A stretch of DNA of 64,000 bases from Datnioides undecimradiatus (taxonomy: Eukaryota; Chordata; Actinopteri; Lobotiformes; Datnioididae), in contig WARS01000025.1 in NCBI GenBank assembly GCA_008933995.1, positions 3,145,477 to 3,209,476 of the forward strand. The letters run 5' to 3'. The translations under genes and the position numbers were made by a program. Below are positions 41,901-57,300 of this stretch, one piece after another. The number at the start of each line of letters is the position of its first letter. Within the stretch, counting starts at the first letter, position 1. The notes below the pieces were generated by a model. It made no database searches and was not told the origin of the DNA. It worked only from the letters and a program-made list of their open reading frames with translations.

Positions 41901-44805
41901 CCGCATGCTATCCTCCTTCCCCTCAACACCTCTCTTTCCAGCACAAAGTAAGTGCTGGTGGGAGAGTGTCAGTGTGAATCCTCCAATTCTTCCTTTGTTT
42001 TGGCCTCTTTGCTATATGTTATTAAAGATGCATTGTTGAAGCCTTTGGTCTGCAGTCAGTGTACAAGGCACAGTGCCTGTTTTCGCATTTTTATTCTTTG
42101 TAGAAATATCTTTAACCTTGGCCAAAAGCATTTCACAGGAGGGCATTGCAGTGAATATGAACAAACCAAAAAAGACTACACTCTATTATAATTCACAAAA
42201 CATCCATCTGTTGTCCCCTTTTTCCACAGCGCTGCAGACTGACCCTGTGGGCATCGAAATGCTACTATTCACTTACCAACGCTCATTAATTGGTTTTCCC
42301 TTTGGCTACACTCTGGAATATCAGGTTAATCAATTCATTGCTTGAATTTATTGACTGAGCGCGACTTCTGGCCAATCACAGAACCAGAGGCAAGCATGAG
42401 AGGACTTTATGTTACCGGTTTATTAAGCATTACTGTAGTAAAAATACAAATGTTCAGAATGCACTTGGCATACAAGTGGATAGCAGAGTCTTGGAAGCCG
42501 TACAATCCATCTAACATTCAAGTCAATGAGTAATTGATAAAATGGTTATAATTTTTGTAGTGAACGAAGGAATGTGCGGCTCAGCACAGACACTCCATTA
42601 TGTTCAACATCCACCTATCCATACCTGTATCTATCTATGCATCATTAGAATGATTCTTTTCAGGTGTCAGTCTGTCTATTTTGTTTGCACGATAAAATGT
42701 TATTCTGCTGAATAGAGAGAAAAATGAAGGACACGGGATGAAGATTTGAATCGTCTGAATATCAAATAGTTCAGCTCGCACTGGATGTGCTGCACTTGTT
42801 ATGGCTGAGATGCTTTGACAGAAGAGGCTTGGGTCATGTATGCGTATGTGTGTGTCAGGCCTACTCATAAAGGACAGAAGTAATGTGCTATTAATTCATA
42901 GTCACACTTTCTCTCTTACAAGATTGCACTTTTATTCAGCTTACTTTATTTCCAGCCCATTTAAATCGTATAGTGCAACACGTGTTGCCTATTCCATTCA
43001 CTTATATCTGTGGCAGAGAGAAGGACCTGAAATAAATAGTCCATCATGGATAATGCCCACATCCCTCTACACAGCACATTCACTAGGAAGACGAGTATGT
43101 TCAGGTGCAGACAGCTGTCTCAGTCCTGCTCAATAGACAGACTAAGAAAGTTACTTCTCCCCAGGCCACACAGCTATTCAACTCCTCCCAGCAAAGCAGG
43201 ATGAAACTGTTTGAATTCTTACCTTCTTATTAGGCTGTTGGACTGTATTGTCAGAGGCTATGTTACCCTACAATTTGCACTGGTATTGGTTTGAATATTG
43301 ATCTTTAACTTGTATTTTATATTAACCACCCATCCATCTGTCTACATATCCATCCCCAATCATTAAGTGTATGGAGGACACCTAAACTGACCTTTGTGCT
43401 TGACCTTTAGTGTATGCTTCCAGAAACCATTTATTTTCTGAGAGAAATAGAGGAAATATAAAGATACTTTCTGAAAAATACTTAAATTGAAATTACAAAT
43501 TAGAATTTTCCTCTGTATCATCACCATGACTGGCCACGTGTCTGTAAACATTTTTCTCCTTGGCAAGACATGCTGGGATGTACTGTCAATGGTCTTGCAC
43601 TGCCACTGACCTCATGTGACGTGTCATTAAATAAAGGGGGCATGGGGATGAAGTGGAGATTTACACATGCGCAGTGTATCTGAGCCTTTTGCCTAGGGAG
43701 TTTGCTAAGGGACCATCAAAGCATAAATTCTGAGGTCATGTCATCTCAGGGAATGTTTTTATGTTTGCAGACAGCCAATTATTTTATAATCATCCCCAAG
43801 AGACCAAACAAAACTGACCTGCAGGGTGAGGTGGCCTGTTTGTGCGCAATACTGCATAAGTGACTGTGTCTGGTATGTAAGCATCTATACATGTTACATG
43901 CTTGTGACTTGCACAAACACTCCACATTCAGTACAGCATTTAATAAAATCTTGCTATTTCACTGTCATCTAACATTTTCATAGCTTGTCCAACTGAATTT
44001 TATCTACATATCAATATTTAATCAAATCTTTGAGAGAGGGGAAGAAAACAGGGAGTAAGAGAGAAGCATTCTTGAAATTGGAATAGTTTGCTCCAAAAGT
44101 GTTCTGCTGACACAGAACCCTAACACAGCAAAACTGTGTATAGCTAAATAACAACAATGTTTGCTCTATCATAATCTGACAATTGTTTAAATTTGCAACT
44201 ACAACGCGTCAAGAGTGCTTGCAGTACAGCACGGGACTGCCGAGTCTATTTGGAATCTCAGATGAATACTTTATTTGGTTAAATAGACAAAAGCATAAAA
44301 TTTACAGGAATTTGAATTCAGTTAAATGGGCTAACACAATGAACATCTAAAGGATTAACATGACACATAACAGAGAATGACATAGAGCAGGGAAGCAGGA
44401 GTGATTATAGCAGAGTCCTGCCTTGTGGTAGATGTGGCGCTCAGGGGAGCTTCAGTTACACCAAGACCCTGTTAAGAATTCACAGGCTGGGGGATGCAGA
44501 GCTATGAGGTGGAGGGACTTTAGGAAAGGTAAACCTGTGGTCGATCAGTCATACTGGGTTGTGCATTTTGTGCGTGTTTGTGTGGGGAGTTCAGAGGGGT
44601 GAAGAAAAGGCAAAACCATGTCCAACTGACACACACTCACAACTTCACACACACAAAACACATCTGTAATCTCACTTTCTGCCCTTGTGATGGTCAAACA
44701 CCTAGACACCTGAGATCAACTTAAATGGCATTTTGGTTATTTTCTCCCTCTCTCCCTGGGCTTGATTCTTGTTTTGGGGACTTGACACTAATTCTCTGAC
44801 AAGAA

Positions 44806-44841
<36 letters not shown>

Positions 44842-45742
44842 ATGTGTGTGCACGCGCATGTGTGTGTGTGCGCCTGCCCTTGTGAGTATGTGAGGGAGGA
44901 GAGGGGTGAGCTGAGGTGAGCCGATTCTATCAGGCTAAGTGTGACAGGCCAATCTGTGGCCACCCATTTGCTCTGACTTGGAGGATGTCCAGGGTGTTAA
45001 TGGGTTTGTACACACACACACGCACACAAAAATACACACAAACTTATGAACAACATTCAAGAAAGTTACACGCACAGATTTCATTTAAATTCTAAGCACA
45101 TTTTAAGTGACAATTATTAGCACGACGACTCCTCATCGCTGACTTTTAAATTGGTGTTTACATAATCTTTATGATGTACTTATCTTTACATTAAATGAGC
45201 TGCTAGAAAGCACCATATGGTTGATGAATATTTGGTTAAGTATAGAGAGCATAGAGAGGGTGTTAAATACAAGAAAACACATACATTATCAGAAAAGCTT
45301 TTGACTGATGCAGTACACAGACATGAACGTGTGTGTGCGCGCGCGTGTGTGTGTGCATGTGTGCATGGGAGACTTTGCCTCTAACCTCTGGTATGTGACC
45401 CATAACCCATTAGACTGTGTCTGTCTGCTAATGCACTCTCTACCCTGGAGACCTCAAACACATTCATCCTCCATTTCTCCCTCCTTCACTCTGTTGCACA
45501 CTTTTTTTTTAATCACTTTTCAGCCTTCTTTCATGGCTCTTACAAGTTTATGTCATAAAATGAACATATTTGATTTTTTTGTTTTTCTCTTTCTCTGAAT
45601 TTATTAGCCTGTCTGTCTTCTTTCCTTTCTGAATTTCAATGCTTACGTTCCTCTGGCACTAACACTGCTTCTCTGCCCTCGCCATGTCCTCTCACGTCAG
45701 TATGATGAAGGTCTTAAATGTACTCAGTCTCACTCACTCAGT

Positions 45743-45780
<38 letters not shown>

Positions 45781-48700
45781 CACACACACACACTACCCAA
45801 GGGCTAGCACCAACACAAGAAACCAATTTTCAATTTACAGTGGAGTGGGAAATCTCCCTGCCCCCAGCAAGCAGTATCTTCTACTCCAATCTTGAGGGAC
45901 AAGGGTTTGACAGTAGCTGGGGTCTGTGTGAATGTGTGCGCACCTATGTGTGTACGTGTGAAAGGGATAGAGACTGTCTATGTGTCTGTGTAAAAGAGAC
46001 AGACAAACGGACAAGCTCACAGGTGAGACAGAAAAAAAGTGCGGGAAGGAGAACAGGCTAGTGGCAGAGTGGACTGGCAGAGAGTGAGTGAATTGTGGTT
46101 AATGAGATAATCTCGGATATATCTCATTCAACAGTTTCCAGTTCACTTACAATAACAGAAGCTATCACTCTCCTCATGTCAACTCCTGAAGTTTGGAGTG
46201 TTGCCCATCAGAGGCCTGGCAGTGCCCGCCAGTGTCTGTGCTCTCACCAGGCTCTAGTTTCAGGGCTGGTAAACAATGCCAGTGGTTAGGTTTGGTAATG
46301 GATCCAAGGGGGACGCTGGCACAAGGCCGAGCCCCAGGAAAGCAATCTGAGAGTTGGCCTGGGTTGGCTAGAGGAGTCCCTGAATGCTCAAGTGCTGCAA
46401 GGGATGGAGTACTGGGCATGGGCCCAGGCGTCATGGAGGTAGGGGAGGCTAACAACCCGAACACTGCTACCCCCTCAGACTGTCTGGTGTTACTATGTTT
46501 TGAGGGTCTGTGAATGAACTGGAAAGAAGTGAGAAAATATTGTGTTTGTAAGGCTGAAAAATAAAAGAGAAAAAGAGAAACGTGTATGTGTTTACAGATT
46601 AGTGTGCGCACTGCCTACGACAGTTCTAGTACTACTTACATGTTGTGCAGGACACACCAGCCACAGTGTGGATCTCCTGATCCGAGACACTCACTGCAAG
46701 TTGAGTACTGACCACAGGCCTCCACTGGCACCCTTGAAAGCTGCAGAGAAACATACAACAAAGATTAAAATACACAGGTGAGACATTGAAAATTTATATT
46801 TTTGTATTCATGAATCAGTTGATAAGCAAAAATAGTACATACTAAAATGAGGCATTAAATAACTACAGTGCTTGGGTATGTCAGTGTGGGAATGTGATGG
46901 AAAATAAATCAACATGTTAATTTCAGATGAGTGTGCATTTCTCTGAGAGGGAGAGTGAAGAAAAAGTGAATCTATGATGATAAATAAATGCTTCACTTTT
47001 CAGTTATTTACTTACAAACCCTATTCTATATGTACGTCGTTTACTAAATGACATTGTAGAACTGCAGAAAAATCCTCCTCAGGTAGATGAGCATAGTGAA
47101 TTTCTATCCTTCTATCCCTTGGCCATCAGTAATGGCTTACAGGTAACCCCAAAACTGTAAAAATAAGGATGTATGAATCATTGGATAGTGGTCAATTTTC
47201 ATCATCAAAAGCGCTGCTTCCCATCCACGAGACATGTAGCTTAGGATTTCAGAAAACCTCAAGAGAATATGGCACAGAGGAGGAAAAGAACTTGTTGCCG
47301 TTAAATACGAGGGTATGTGTAGCTAAAATGAAATCAACAGTGAACAACAAACAACAGTGAACAGTTGCAATCTTTGCCCAAAACACAATATATCTTGTTG
47401 CTGCATTATTGTGACTCGTAAAACAAAACCACACACTGCATTCACATTCAAGATAGCTGTGAACTGTCTGTATTTAACTTTGCTGCAGCTGTGACGGAAT
47501 TATGATTTTTCTGTAAGACTAACAAAAAAACCCCCCCAACCATCCATCCAACAGACAGCACAAAAATACATTCCAACAAAATGCTGTCTTCATTTTCATC
47601 ACTACTTAGAGCCAAAACAAGCAAACACACCAAGCTAGTATGGAAAGTGAGAATGCAAATTATTTTGTGTGAGCACTGATTTTCATGAAAATATAACTGC
47701 TTGACAGCTTCCATCTTTCTCCACTGGCACCATATGGGAAGCTCAGCCACTTGGGACAGCAGTCCATCTATTATGATATATAGCCCTGCCAATTCAAACT
47801 GGCATTGACTGGCACTGATTGGCATGGGCCTTGAGTGACCGAGCGCAAGGGGCAAAGCTGAGGTAGATCTCAGCCGTCCCTTCCTCTGGTCACCATGGTA
47901 ACAGCATGGCGCAATAATAGGTGTTGCTGGCACTTTTGATTAATGAGCCGTCATTGGTGGATGACCGCTGTCACTCACGCTGCTCACCGATGACAGCTGG
48001 GAAAGAGAGACGACATCATCAGTGTGGGACTTATATCGGGTTATGATGAGGGTAAAGCTGTGAGTGAGCGTGTGTTTGTTTGTGAGCAAGTGTGCCTGCA
48101 CACTAAGTGGGATTTCAGTCTTGAAATTTGAGTGTTAGACGCAGGCTGTATTTCTGCTTGGCCAGATACAATAATATAATTTTTTTTATAATCAAGTATA
48201 CACACTGAACTTTAGGTATTAGGTCAAAACATGAAATGAGCACCAGTACACCCTGCTTTGGATGTTGTGAATCTACTGCCTTGTTTAAAGACCCTATGTC
48301 AGTGATTTTTGTGCACGGATGTAATCTAGACAATTTTCAAATCACTTCACTGCTTCAGTGCAAAGGATCAAATTTTTATACCAGACAAGATACTCGTCTC
48401 TCTTTATACTGCCAAAAATAAATGCTGCAATTATACATGTCTTCGCAGCACATTTTACTGCCTAAATTCCATATTTGAGGGCATGAAAAGGACCATAATT
48501 AAACCGTCCAATGTAGGGCATGGCTGAATGTAACAAGAGATCAGAAATGCCTATGCGTAGTGGTATCTCTAAAGCGCAGCCTGGCACTGACGGCAGTTCT
48601 CTCTGTCAGACGCACAGACTATCAAACAGCACATCTCAGCCTCTCTCTCTCTCCCTCACACATAAAAAACACACCGAGTCGATGCTACAGTTTTGCCCAC

Positions 48701-51700
48701 ACTCACAGTGGAAGTCATATTTCAGCACGTGTGCACACAGAAGCACGTGGACCACAAACGCTCACATACTGTCAACTGACACTGACACACTGGCATGACG
48801 GAGATACTCTAAAAACACACCGATACATCATTCTCTCTCTTGCTCTCTATATTTATGTCTCTTCTGTTCATCTCTCCAAATACTAAAAATAGCATACTCA
48901 GACAGACATGTGCGTGCACACACACAGCTGAATAAATTGAAAGGGGAGTGTATCACCTTGTCAAAGTCAAGAAGATTCCTACATGCTATAACAGATTAAA
49001 ACAGTGCAAGTCCATCTTTGTCTGTGTGTGTGTGTGTGCGTGTGTGTGTGCTTTGGGGAAAAAAAAATCAGCTGGTATGTTTTCCCCTCCCCACTGTGTC
49101 GAGGCACATTTGCATTAGGTAGATAAAGGGAATGAGTTTGAGATGGAATCAGAGATTGCGGTGCAAGAGTGTGTGCACATGATCAGACTCAACACTGATC
49201 CTTGTTGCATCTCACATGATACGTCCCCTCCCTTTCTGTCACTCTCCACCACTGCTATTGCCTTAGCCCACTGCCAACTAAATAACCTGTTAGCTGCTGA
49301 AGAGAAAGGCCTTTGTGTTAGCCTAAGGGAGGATTTTAGCAGCTGAAGCCTTATGATGAGAGTATATAAAACCACAATCTGTGTGTGTGTGTGTGTATGC
49401 ACGCATTTATGTAATCTATGTAGCCATGTCACCGCATCGAGTGGTTTGTCACCTCGTGATCTCCCATAAAAGCTAAGCACCCAGACAGAACTGTAGCAAA
49501 CAATGCCACCATATCTGAACGCTTTATAATTTAACACTCCATTGGTGGCAGATATGACGACGGGCACACGATCCACATGTGCACACATGTACAAAAAACA
49601 CACACAGATTTAGACTTCGGAGAATGGAAGGGACCTCCTGATGCCTATCGTGGCCTCAGATTCCTGCATCTGGGGAAATGGTTTTCTCAACAGATAAAAC
49701 ACACACACACAGACGCGCATGCACACGCACGTACAAAGACAAACACGCACCACATTCAGAGCCCAACAGAAGAGATGGGTGCCAATGTGAATCTTCTGTT
49801 CCAGAGCACGGATCCTGATATCATTCATTCTCCCTCTGTCTGTCTGTCTTTCTCTGCCACTCAGACGCTCTGAGGTGTGTAAGATCATACATTCATCATC
49901 TCTCCAGAGCCTCCATTCTCTATCTGGCGCACACACACACTCAAGCAGGCAACACTTTTGTCCCCTTTTATCAAAAGAATTGAGGGATTTGGTGGCTAAA
50001 CGACCCAATGCACCCCTTGTCTCTCTCATCTCGATATCACATTCATTTCATGCAATCTTCTTCGTGGGCTTTGCCAGAGGGGCAACCATTACGGCTCACT
50101 GTGTCTTCACTATGGCTGCACTATCATATCAGCAGGGATAAATACAAAGGATGGGGTGCATGGCATTTATAATTCCCTCCTGTTTCAGGTGAGCAAATGA
50201 CAGCCATTACGCCCTGCACTCTCCCTCCTTTCACAATAGGGAGAGATGGAAGCTGCTGAATATAATCCTGCTTTTAAAAAAGGCCAAGATCACAGACGTA
50301 CTTGATGTATTAATGTGTGGTGAGAGAGATGAAGATGTATTTGATCATTTACTGTGGCAGCACAATGGCATCGAATTATATATGCGGTATACATACAGTG
50401 AATGAGCGTGTGAATTGGATCTGCAAAAGATGGGTGTCAAAGGGACAGAGGAAGGGAAAGGTCTTCACTTTAATTGTATCCCGAATTTCCACTTCAAGAT
50501 CTTCATCACAGTACTGAGGAGATGATAAAGCTCAACTTTGTTTTTCTTTCCTTTCGCCTTTTCTTTCTCTGTCACCCCTCCCTAATAATGCCAGAGGCCT
50601 CCGAGTCAACCTGAAGTGGGAAAGTGATCATTTAATAAATCTGGAGAGACTTTTATGATGAACTAATTCTTCTGCCTCATGTCTGTTCTTCTCTTTATCC
50701 CAGTCTTTTCCTGCCCCCTCCACTTGTAATTAAACAGGGATTTCACCTGCAGCCAAACTCTACCACTCCAAATGAACAGAGAGAGGGAAATTAAAGTGAT
50801 AGTCCAATCCTGCCTTACAGCCTGTAGGGCACACTGAACTTCTCTTATCTTTTCTCTTCTTCCCCCCGGCTACCTTTGTCTTTTTCTCCTTCCCCGGTGT
50901 GAGTTTGTTCATTAGTTTGGCACAATGCTGGCAGTGCATCATCACTACTGGCTGGGAAGCAGAAATTAATAAGAAATAATCTGGTTAAAAGGAATGCAGT
51001 ACAGCATTATTTGGTCATTTTTAATAACACGCTATAAGTTAGCATGTTGGGTGCACGTGTCAGAGATCGCTGCTCATGACTGTAGACGTCTCCAGTTAAA
51101 TATCCTGAAGTTATGCAAGTGGCTGCAAGCAAATTGGCAAAAATCATTAAACCTAATAATGTGAAATCATTATTCATATACATAACAATGCAGGTGTGTG
51201 TGTCTTGTAAGGGGAATCAAGCTTGATACCTTCAGTAATCATATTTCCATCAGTGTGTAGATGCTCTTTTAGCCCCCCTCAGTAATATACAGTATGTATT
51301 ATTACTATATTATTACTATACTTTCTTCTCAAGTCCAGGTCTATATCTCAAGTCTGTCTCTTATTCTCTTCCCCATCTATCTAATAGTTATTAATTCTGT
51401 CATATATTCCATCATTCATTTGCTGGAGCCTCTGTCTCTCTTTCTTGCCCTCCTCTGTCCCACCTCTCTCCTCTCCAGCTGGATGGAGGACAGATTGACG
51501 TGGGAGTCAAATGAAGCGAGGGACACATCAACGACCCACTGCCTCGTCACAGCTGACGCACCACTCAATCCGTCAACCACCGACCAACGGTATTATATCA
51601 TAAACTCAGTTAACAGAGCGGGCCAGTGGCAATATTGTTTTCATTTGACGTACTCAGAGGTCAAATGAGAAAGCCATCCATTGCACTGTCAGGATTGTCA

Positions 51701-52148
51701 GTGCATGACAAACGACTCGGATACAATCAATCATTTTCACTTATCTTTCCATTCCAAAGAGAATAAGGCCTCCCCGTACACACAGAAAAGCAGTTAAACA
51801 AGCTTGAGTCAGTTTTGTAATAATAGTTTACACATTAGATTTTAGAGAAGACTCTTTTATTTTTACCATCTGTCATTGTTGTTGTGTCTATGTCTACCAG
51901 ATAAGCAAAAAGAAGCTTAAGCATGCAAAACTCAGTAACAATGAATTAATAGAGCACATCTTGTCCTGACACGATGCTAGTGTTGTCCCATTACAGTGTC
52001 AGCCTTCGGTCCTGGATCCATGCTGAGGACATGATGGATGTCAAGGTAAAGTGAATTTAAGGTGTGGGTGATGCCTGACCCTTCAGTGCACAAACAGGAT
52101 TTGCATTTAATGTAATGCCATTTCTCCCACTGGCAGGTGCAAGAAGTG

Positions 52149-52192
<44 letters not shown>

Positions 52193-54345
52193 GACTAATT
52201 CTGCACAGGCTGCATCATCTTGCCCTGGGGCATAGCCTGAGTAAAAATAAGGCCTGTATTACGCAGACAGAGCAGAGTGCACAGTTTGGACTGTTTCCAG
52301 CAGTCAAGACACTGACAAAAGATGCTGATGATGACTCACACGAATGACAAATTTGATAAAGTATCTGTCTAATAGAGTATAATGGGACAGTCCTTTCAAA
52401 ACTATTTGCAACGGGGACAGCGAGAAGAATGAACAAAATTCAGAAATACACTGAGAAATGAGAAAATAAGGTAGAAATAGAGAGAACACAAAGGTATAAC
52501 TTCAAAAGGGACTCTGAGTGAGCCAAGAGTTCACTCCAACCTTGTCTGCCCCACTTCGCTGACATTTTTCAGAAGTGTGTCAGGCAGCAAGGGCTGCAAC
52601 ATATCAGCTCTGTTCACTTGCCTTGTTAGACCACAGCAGCCTGCAGCTAAACTGGGACACAACATAATATGCACATCTAAACACCTTCATAACTCACAGC
52701 CACACACTAGAGGGGTGAGGAAGCCACACTGGAAGGAATGTGGTAAAATGTTCCCCGCTGATAGAAATTAAAGGATTCTGGTATTAAACATCTTTGATGA
52801 GATGCGAAGACGCGATACTTCCACAAATTGGCTTGTCGGATTTCCCTCAGGGGGTTCAAAACAGAAAAAAAGCATTTGACTTTGAACGATCTCACCCCAC
52901 TATAGTACACATTCTCAATAATTCACACTTACAGATCTGCATTTGCTGCGCTGAATATAAATAATTTAGCACCTTGAGTGTGGAAGTCCCAGCACTTTCC
53001 AGCAACAGTTTATATGCTGAATGTAAAAGAAAAACTCTGTATATGTTGGGGGAAAAAGTGAGTTAGGCAAGAAAACCATGTAACAACATGCTCTATAAAG
53101 TCAAACCAGTGACTGACTGAACAGTTTCTGGCAGGATGAGTTAATGTGTTTTGCCGTGTGCTGGAGGGTAATGGTAGGGCTATAGGAACACTGCAGGCTG
53201 GATTGAATGACTAAGACACAACAGAAACAGCTCGAACTGCTCCCAAATGCCCTCAAACCCATGTCAGGTCTCAGCACAGCCAGTTGCTGAGTAATGTGCT
53301 CTGCAATTAAAACAATGTTCAGTGAAATTACTTTCTCATGATCAGGTCCAAACATAAGTTGTTTATATTCCATTTAACTGCATGGACACTTAAAGGAGTG
53401 GCACTGATGAGTCCAACATATAATCTACTATATTTAAATTGTGAGGCTAATAAATGTTTATATGCCTTCTTCCCCCAAAGGAGTTATGTAACACATAAAT
53501 ATGTGTTATTCAGGCATCTTAAAGCTATGGTGCAGGACTTCTAAAAATAAATGAACATTACATTCCAGGCCTTGCATAACAAATTCACATAATGCTGATT
53601 AAGCCTACCACCGGATAAATCTCTCTGAATTTCACTGTATACAGAGTTTTTAAATTTGGTGTTTGCTGTGACGTTTCTGTGCTGGATCAGCAGTAGAGAC
53701 TTGTTTTATGTCATCCAGCAGAACCGGAGCTAAAGGGGGAGCAACAGCAGCTACCGAGTAAGCTATAGAAAGTAAGAACATGATCAAGCTCATCAGATCA
53801 TCGTTTACTATAGCATTAACTTTGATTGCACAATTGTGATTTGAAAGATCCTCATTTTTTAAAAATCTTTAATCAATAAAACATTTTTTTTTATAATGAT
53901 ACTTGCTGTTTTGGAATGGATACCTTATTTAGATAGATATGGAAGAAGGATCCATATCTTTGTGTTAACATCCCATTCAAGTGCTGATCCCTTTTTTAAT
54001 CTTCGCAATAGGTTTATAGCACCTATTAAAAGCGAACACGTTGTTAGTGTGTGATTTGTACTTTTAATTTACATACTGAAATAACGGTGAAATGCTCCGC
54101 CAACCCCCACTGGCGCCACCTCATTCATTCTACTTGGATGTCCTCATTGTAGCTGACAGATGAACTACTGTTAACAGGATAGTAACATAGTAGTGAAGCA
54201 CAGCACCAGCTCATATTAACAGTGGGACTGACCTGCCCCTGTCACTCAAACACTAACCCTAGCATCCATAATCACAGCCCATTCTATAATCTGACTGTCC
54301 CCTTTATACTAGAACATCTATTTAACCCACTAATAAGATGACTGC

Positions 54346-54378
<33 letters not shown>

Positions 54379-57300
54379 GTCTGTGTGTGTGTTTCTGTGT
54401 TGGAGAGAGTGTGTGTAGGACAGTGAGAAAGATCCAATTAGAGGACAGCCAATCACTGGATTAATGAGAGAGTAGGAATGACAGATTACTTTGCTAGTAG
54501 GGACTGGTGAAGAAAGAAGTGCAGGAATGGAGGATTGGGGGATGGCATGGGTTAAAAATTACAATAGGTAGTGAGAGCGGGTTAGAAACGGAATAAAGAT
54601 GGAGAGAAAGGAGATGAAGAAAGAGGAGCAAGGAACACAAAAGGCTGAATCCTCATTCGCTTTACAAATCCCCTTAGAAATGAATAGGGGTTGAAGGAGC
54701 AAAAATCTATAATCCTGAAAGAAAAACAAACCCAACAAAGAGGACACAGTCGCAGGATGGAGGAAGGAAAGGAAAAAAAGAGATTGTGAGGACGGAACTG
54801 AAATCTCAATGAAGGATGAGAAAAATACAATGACTGGGATGCAGAGAGCATTTTGCATGGGTATGTGCGTCTGTGTTTGGTTAGCTTTCTTTTCTAATGA
54901 GTGTATAACGTGATGAGCGTCGTACAGCGTGGCTCTCAGCATGATCCTCCTCTCTGGTACTGGAGTTATACCTCTCTGTCAAGGTGATGCTGTGGTCCTG
55001 CCAGATAGTAATTTATTTAAAATTGATTCATTATACATTTGTGCATTATCAGACTGTTTTATCCAGTTCTTATGGACTCCACGTAATCATGTTTATATTA
55101 TATTATTTTGTGATAGAAGGTGATGATGCTAGTTTGAACTGAAAAAGCTAGCGATATCACAAAATTGAAATTTGTCCATGGATACAGCAAGGGAACGCAA
55201 TCATTAAATAGCCCGAGTAATCATGTTTACTTTCTGTAATTCACTTTGTGATAGGGAGAGATGATTGCTGTGAGGACAAGGTTTGCATTTGTTTAGCGTT
55301 AATGAAAAGGAGAAGATTACAGAGCCTTTCTCAACTCTGAGAGCTTCGTTGTATGGTGCAAAGACAATCACCAGAAGCTCAATATAAGCTAAACTAATTA
55401 GCTTGTGGTTGACTGCCAGATAGACAGCAGCACCCTACTATATTAGTGCGTAAGTTCATTGGAAAAAATGCCTTCACATGCAAGGCACATGCTTGAATAA
55501 AGCTGATTCTGAAGCAATGACAGCAGACAATGCCGCAGACATGCAAAGCTACTAGCTAACCTAAATATGGACGCCTCACTTACATGTTCAGCCTACCAGC
55601 ACACACAATCTCTACAATCAGCATAATTTCAACATGGGCACCCAGGGTTAGTGTCACCAATTCAGTATCTAATCAGATGTGAAATATGGTCACAATCATT
55701 CCTTCTGTTGCTGAGTTATGACATTAAATAATGGCCAGGAAAGTGATTTTTGCAGAACATTATGATTTTAGAGTTAACCCTTGGACGTTGATGGGGTTTC
55801 ACATTGACCAGCAAGAGTTTCGCAGGTTATACATGAATCCTAACAGACATTTGTGCAAAATTTGAAGTAATTCTCCTAATGTGTCCTATGATATCATGTT
55901 CACAGTAATGGGACAGATGGACAGATAGCCAACCTGAAAACATCACGCCTGCAGCCATGGCTGTTGCTGGTGTATCTGGACATAAAAAGCTGAACACACA
56001 GATATGAAATGCACACAATGCAACTCATTTCTGCAACCTTCATCAATCTTAATGACTATATCTTTACTTAATCTCCTATCTCTGTCCCTTTCCTCACCCT
56101 GTTTCTCCTTATGGTTCCGGACTCTCACACCAGCCAGGATCTGGAGGAGGTCTGTGTCTCGGTCCACCGAAGGCCTGGCATTACCAATCTGAAGGGGAGG
56201 GTTTTGAGGCTGAGAACAGCAGGGGAGGAGCTTTATCGACCAACTCTGTTCTCAGCCTCCTGTTGAGGGCCCCCCTCCTCTTCCCTCTTTCTATCATGTG
56301 TTTCCTCTTTCTGTATTTCTCCCTTGTTCCATTTATCACACTCTCTCTCTGAGTGTCTGGGTCCCAGGCCCCAGAAACAGCAGGTGGCCTTCTGCTATCG
56401 ACCAGCTCAGGCTGCTTTAATAGCGTTCGCTACCACGGGGACTCGGGAATGTGCATATGTGCCACCTGTTATGCCAAAATAGTGTTGTGGCGTGTTCTCT
56501 GCAGCTGAGGTGAAGCAATTTGTGCTCATCTTCAGTGATTGCAGCCACAACAGTGATGTCTTTAATGGTAAATCAGGACAGGAACTGCTGACAATAAAGC
56601 AGTGATTTTAAGCTGTTTCAATTGGCCCTGAGGTCTTAACCTCTATACTGTGGGAAGCAGAAAGGTATTGGAATAAAATGAGAAAAATACCTGCATCAGT
56701 CAAGCGAATTGTGGAAATAAACAAATATTGGTAATAACTTCAAATATCATGCAAACCTGGCAAAAATGTTTTACTTAGTAAACAAATTTAAAAATGATAG
56801 TGTTTGAATAGATCAGCAGAAAAAGGCGATATCTTTCAGTTGTATTCATTCACTTTTATTTTTATTCTATACACCCTTCAGCAATAAGTATTGTGTATTT
56901 GTGTGTATATGTTGCGTTCATTAACTGCTCTGTATATTTGTGTGTATGGTAATCCCCAGATGTTCCTCCTAAACAGTTAGGGGAGGTCAGCTCTCTAACT
57001 AGGCTAATAGACTAATTACTACAAAGGCCTAACATACTCATACACACGCACAAACTCTCACACACGGGACCACTATTAGCCAACAAATTCACTCTGTTCA
57101 CTCACTTTTTTCAATATAAGCTAATTGGCATGCAAATTAAAAATGCTAAATTTGTAACATGATGTTGGGCGATAATAGTGAGACATAAAGGAATCTAACA
57201 TAATGGGATGAAATGGAAATTAAGCATTCCTAACAATTCATTTGTTATTCTGTAATATCTTGTGTTAGCCCAATTACACGCACTGCAATCCGAGAGAGGA

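Larger units (their letters stand above)
29822..46639 (-). other. plxna2 intron, 16818 bp (largest complete intron)
   Basis: Contains a G-run (30999-31010), an A-tract with flanking direct repeats (35021-35054), CA/TG repeats (35949-35986, 38450-38480, 44809-44872, 45745-45793), a CpG cluster (36045-36111), a G-rich block (38608-38647) and a GC-rich stretch beside the PSI1 exon (46190-46510). No second gene seen on either strand. Confidence 0.8.

Noticed and set aside
46193-46513. 106-codon open frame on the + strand in the same GC-rich stretch
   Set aside because: No recognised family and no splice or promoter context; it arises from high GC content.
46174-46611. 145-codon open frame on the minus strand beside the PSI1 exon
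   Set aside because: Not in frame with the neighbouring exon and no protein family recognised. Kept only as a possible cryptic exon or repeat in the findings.
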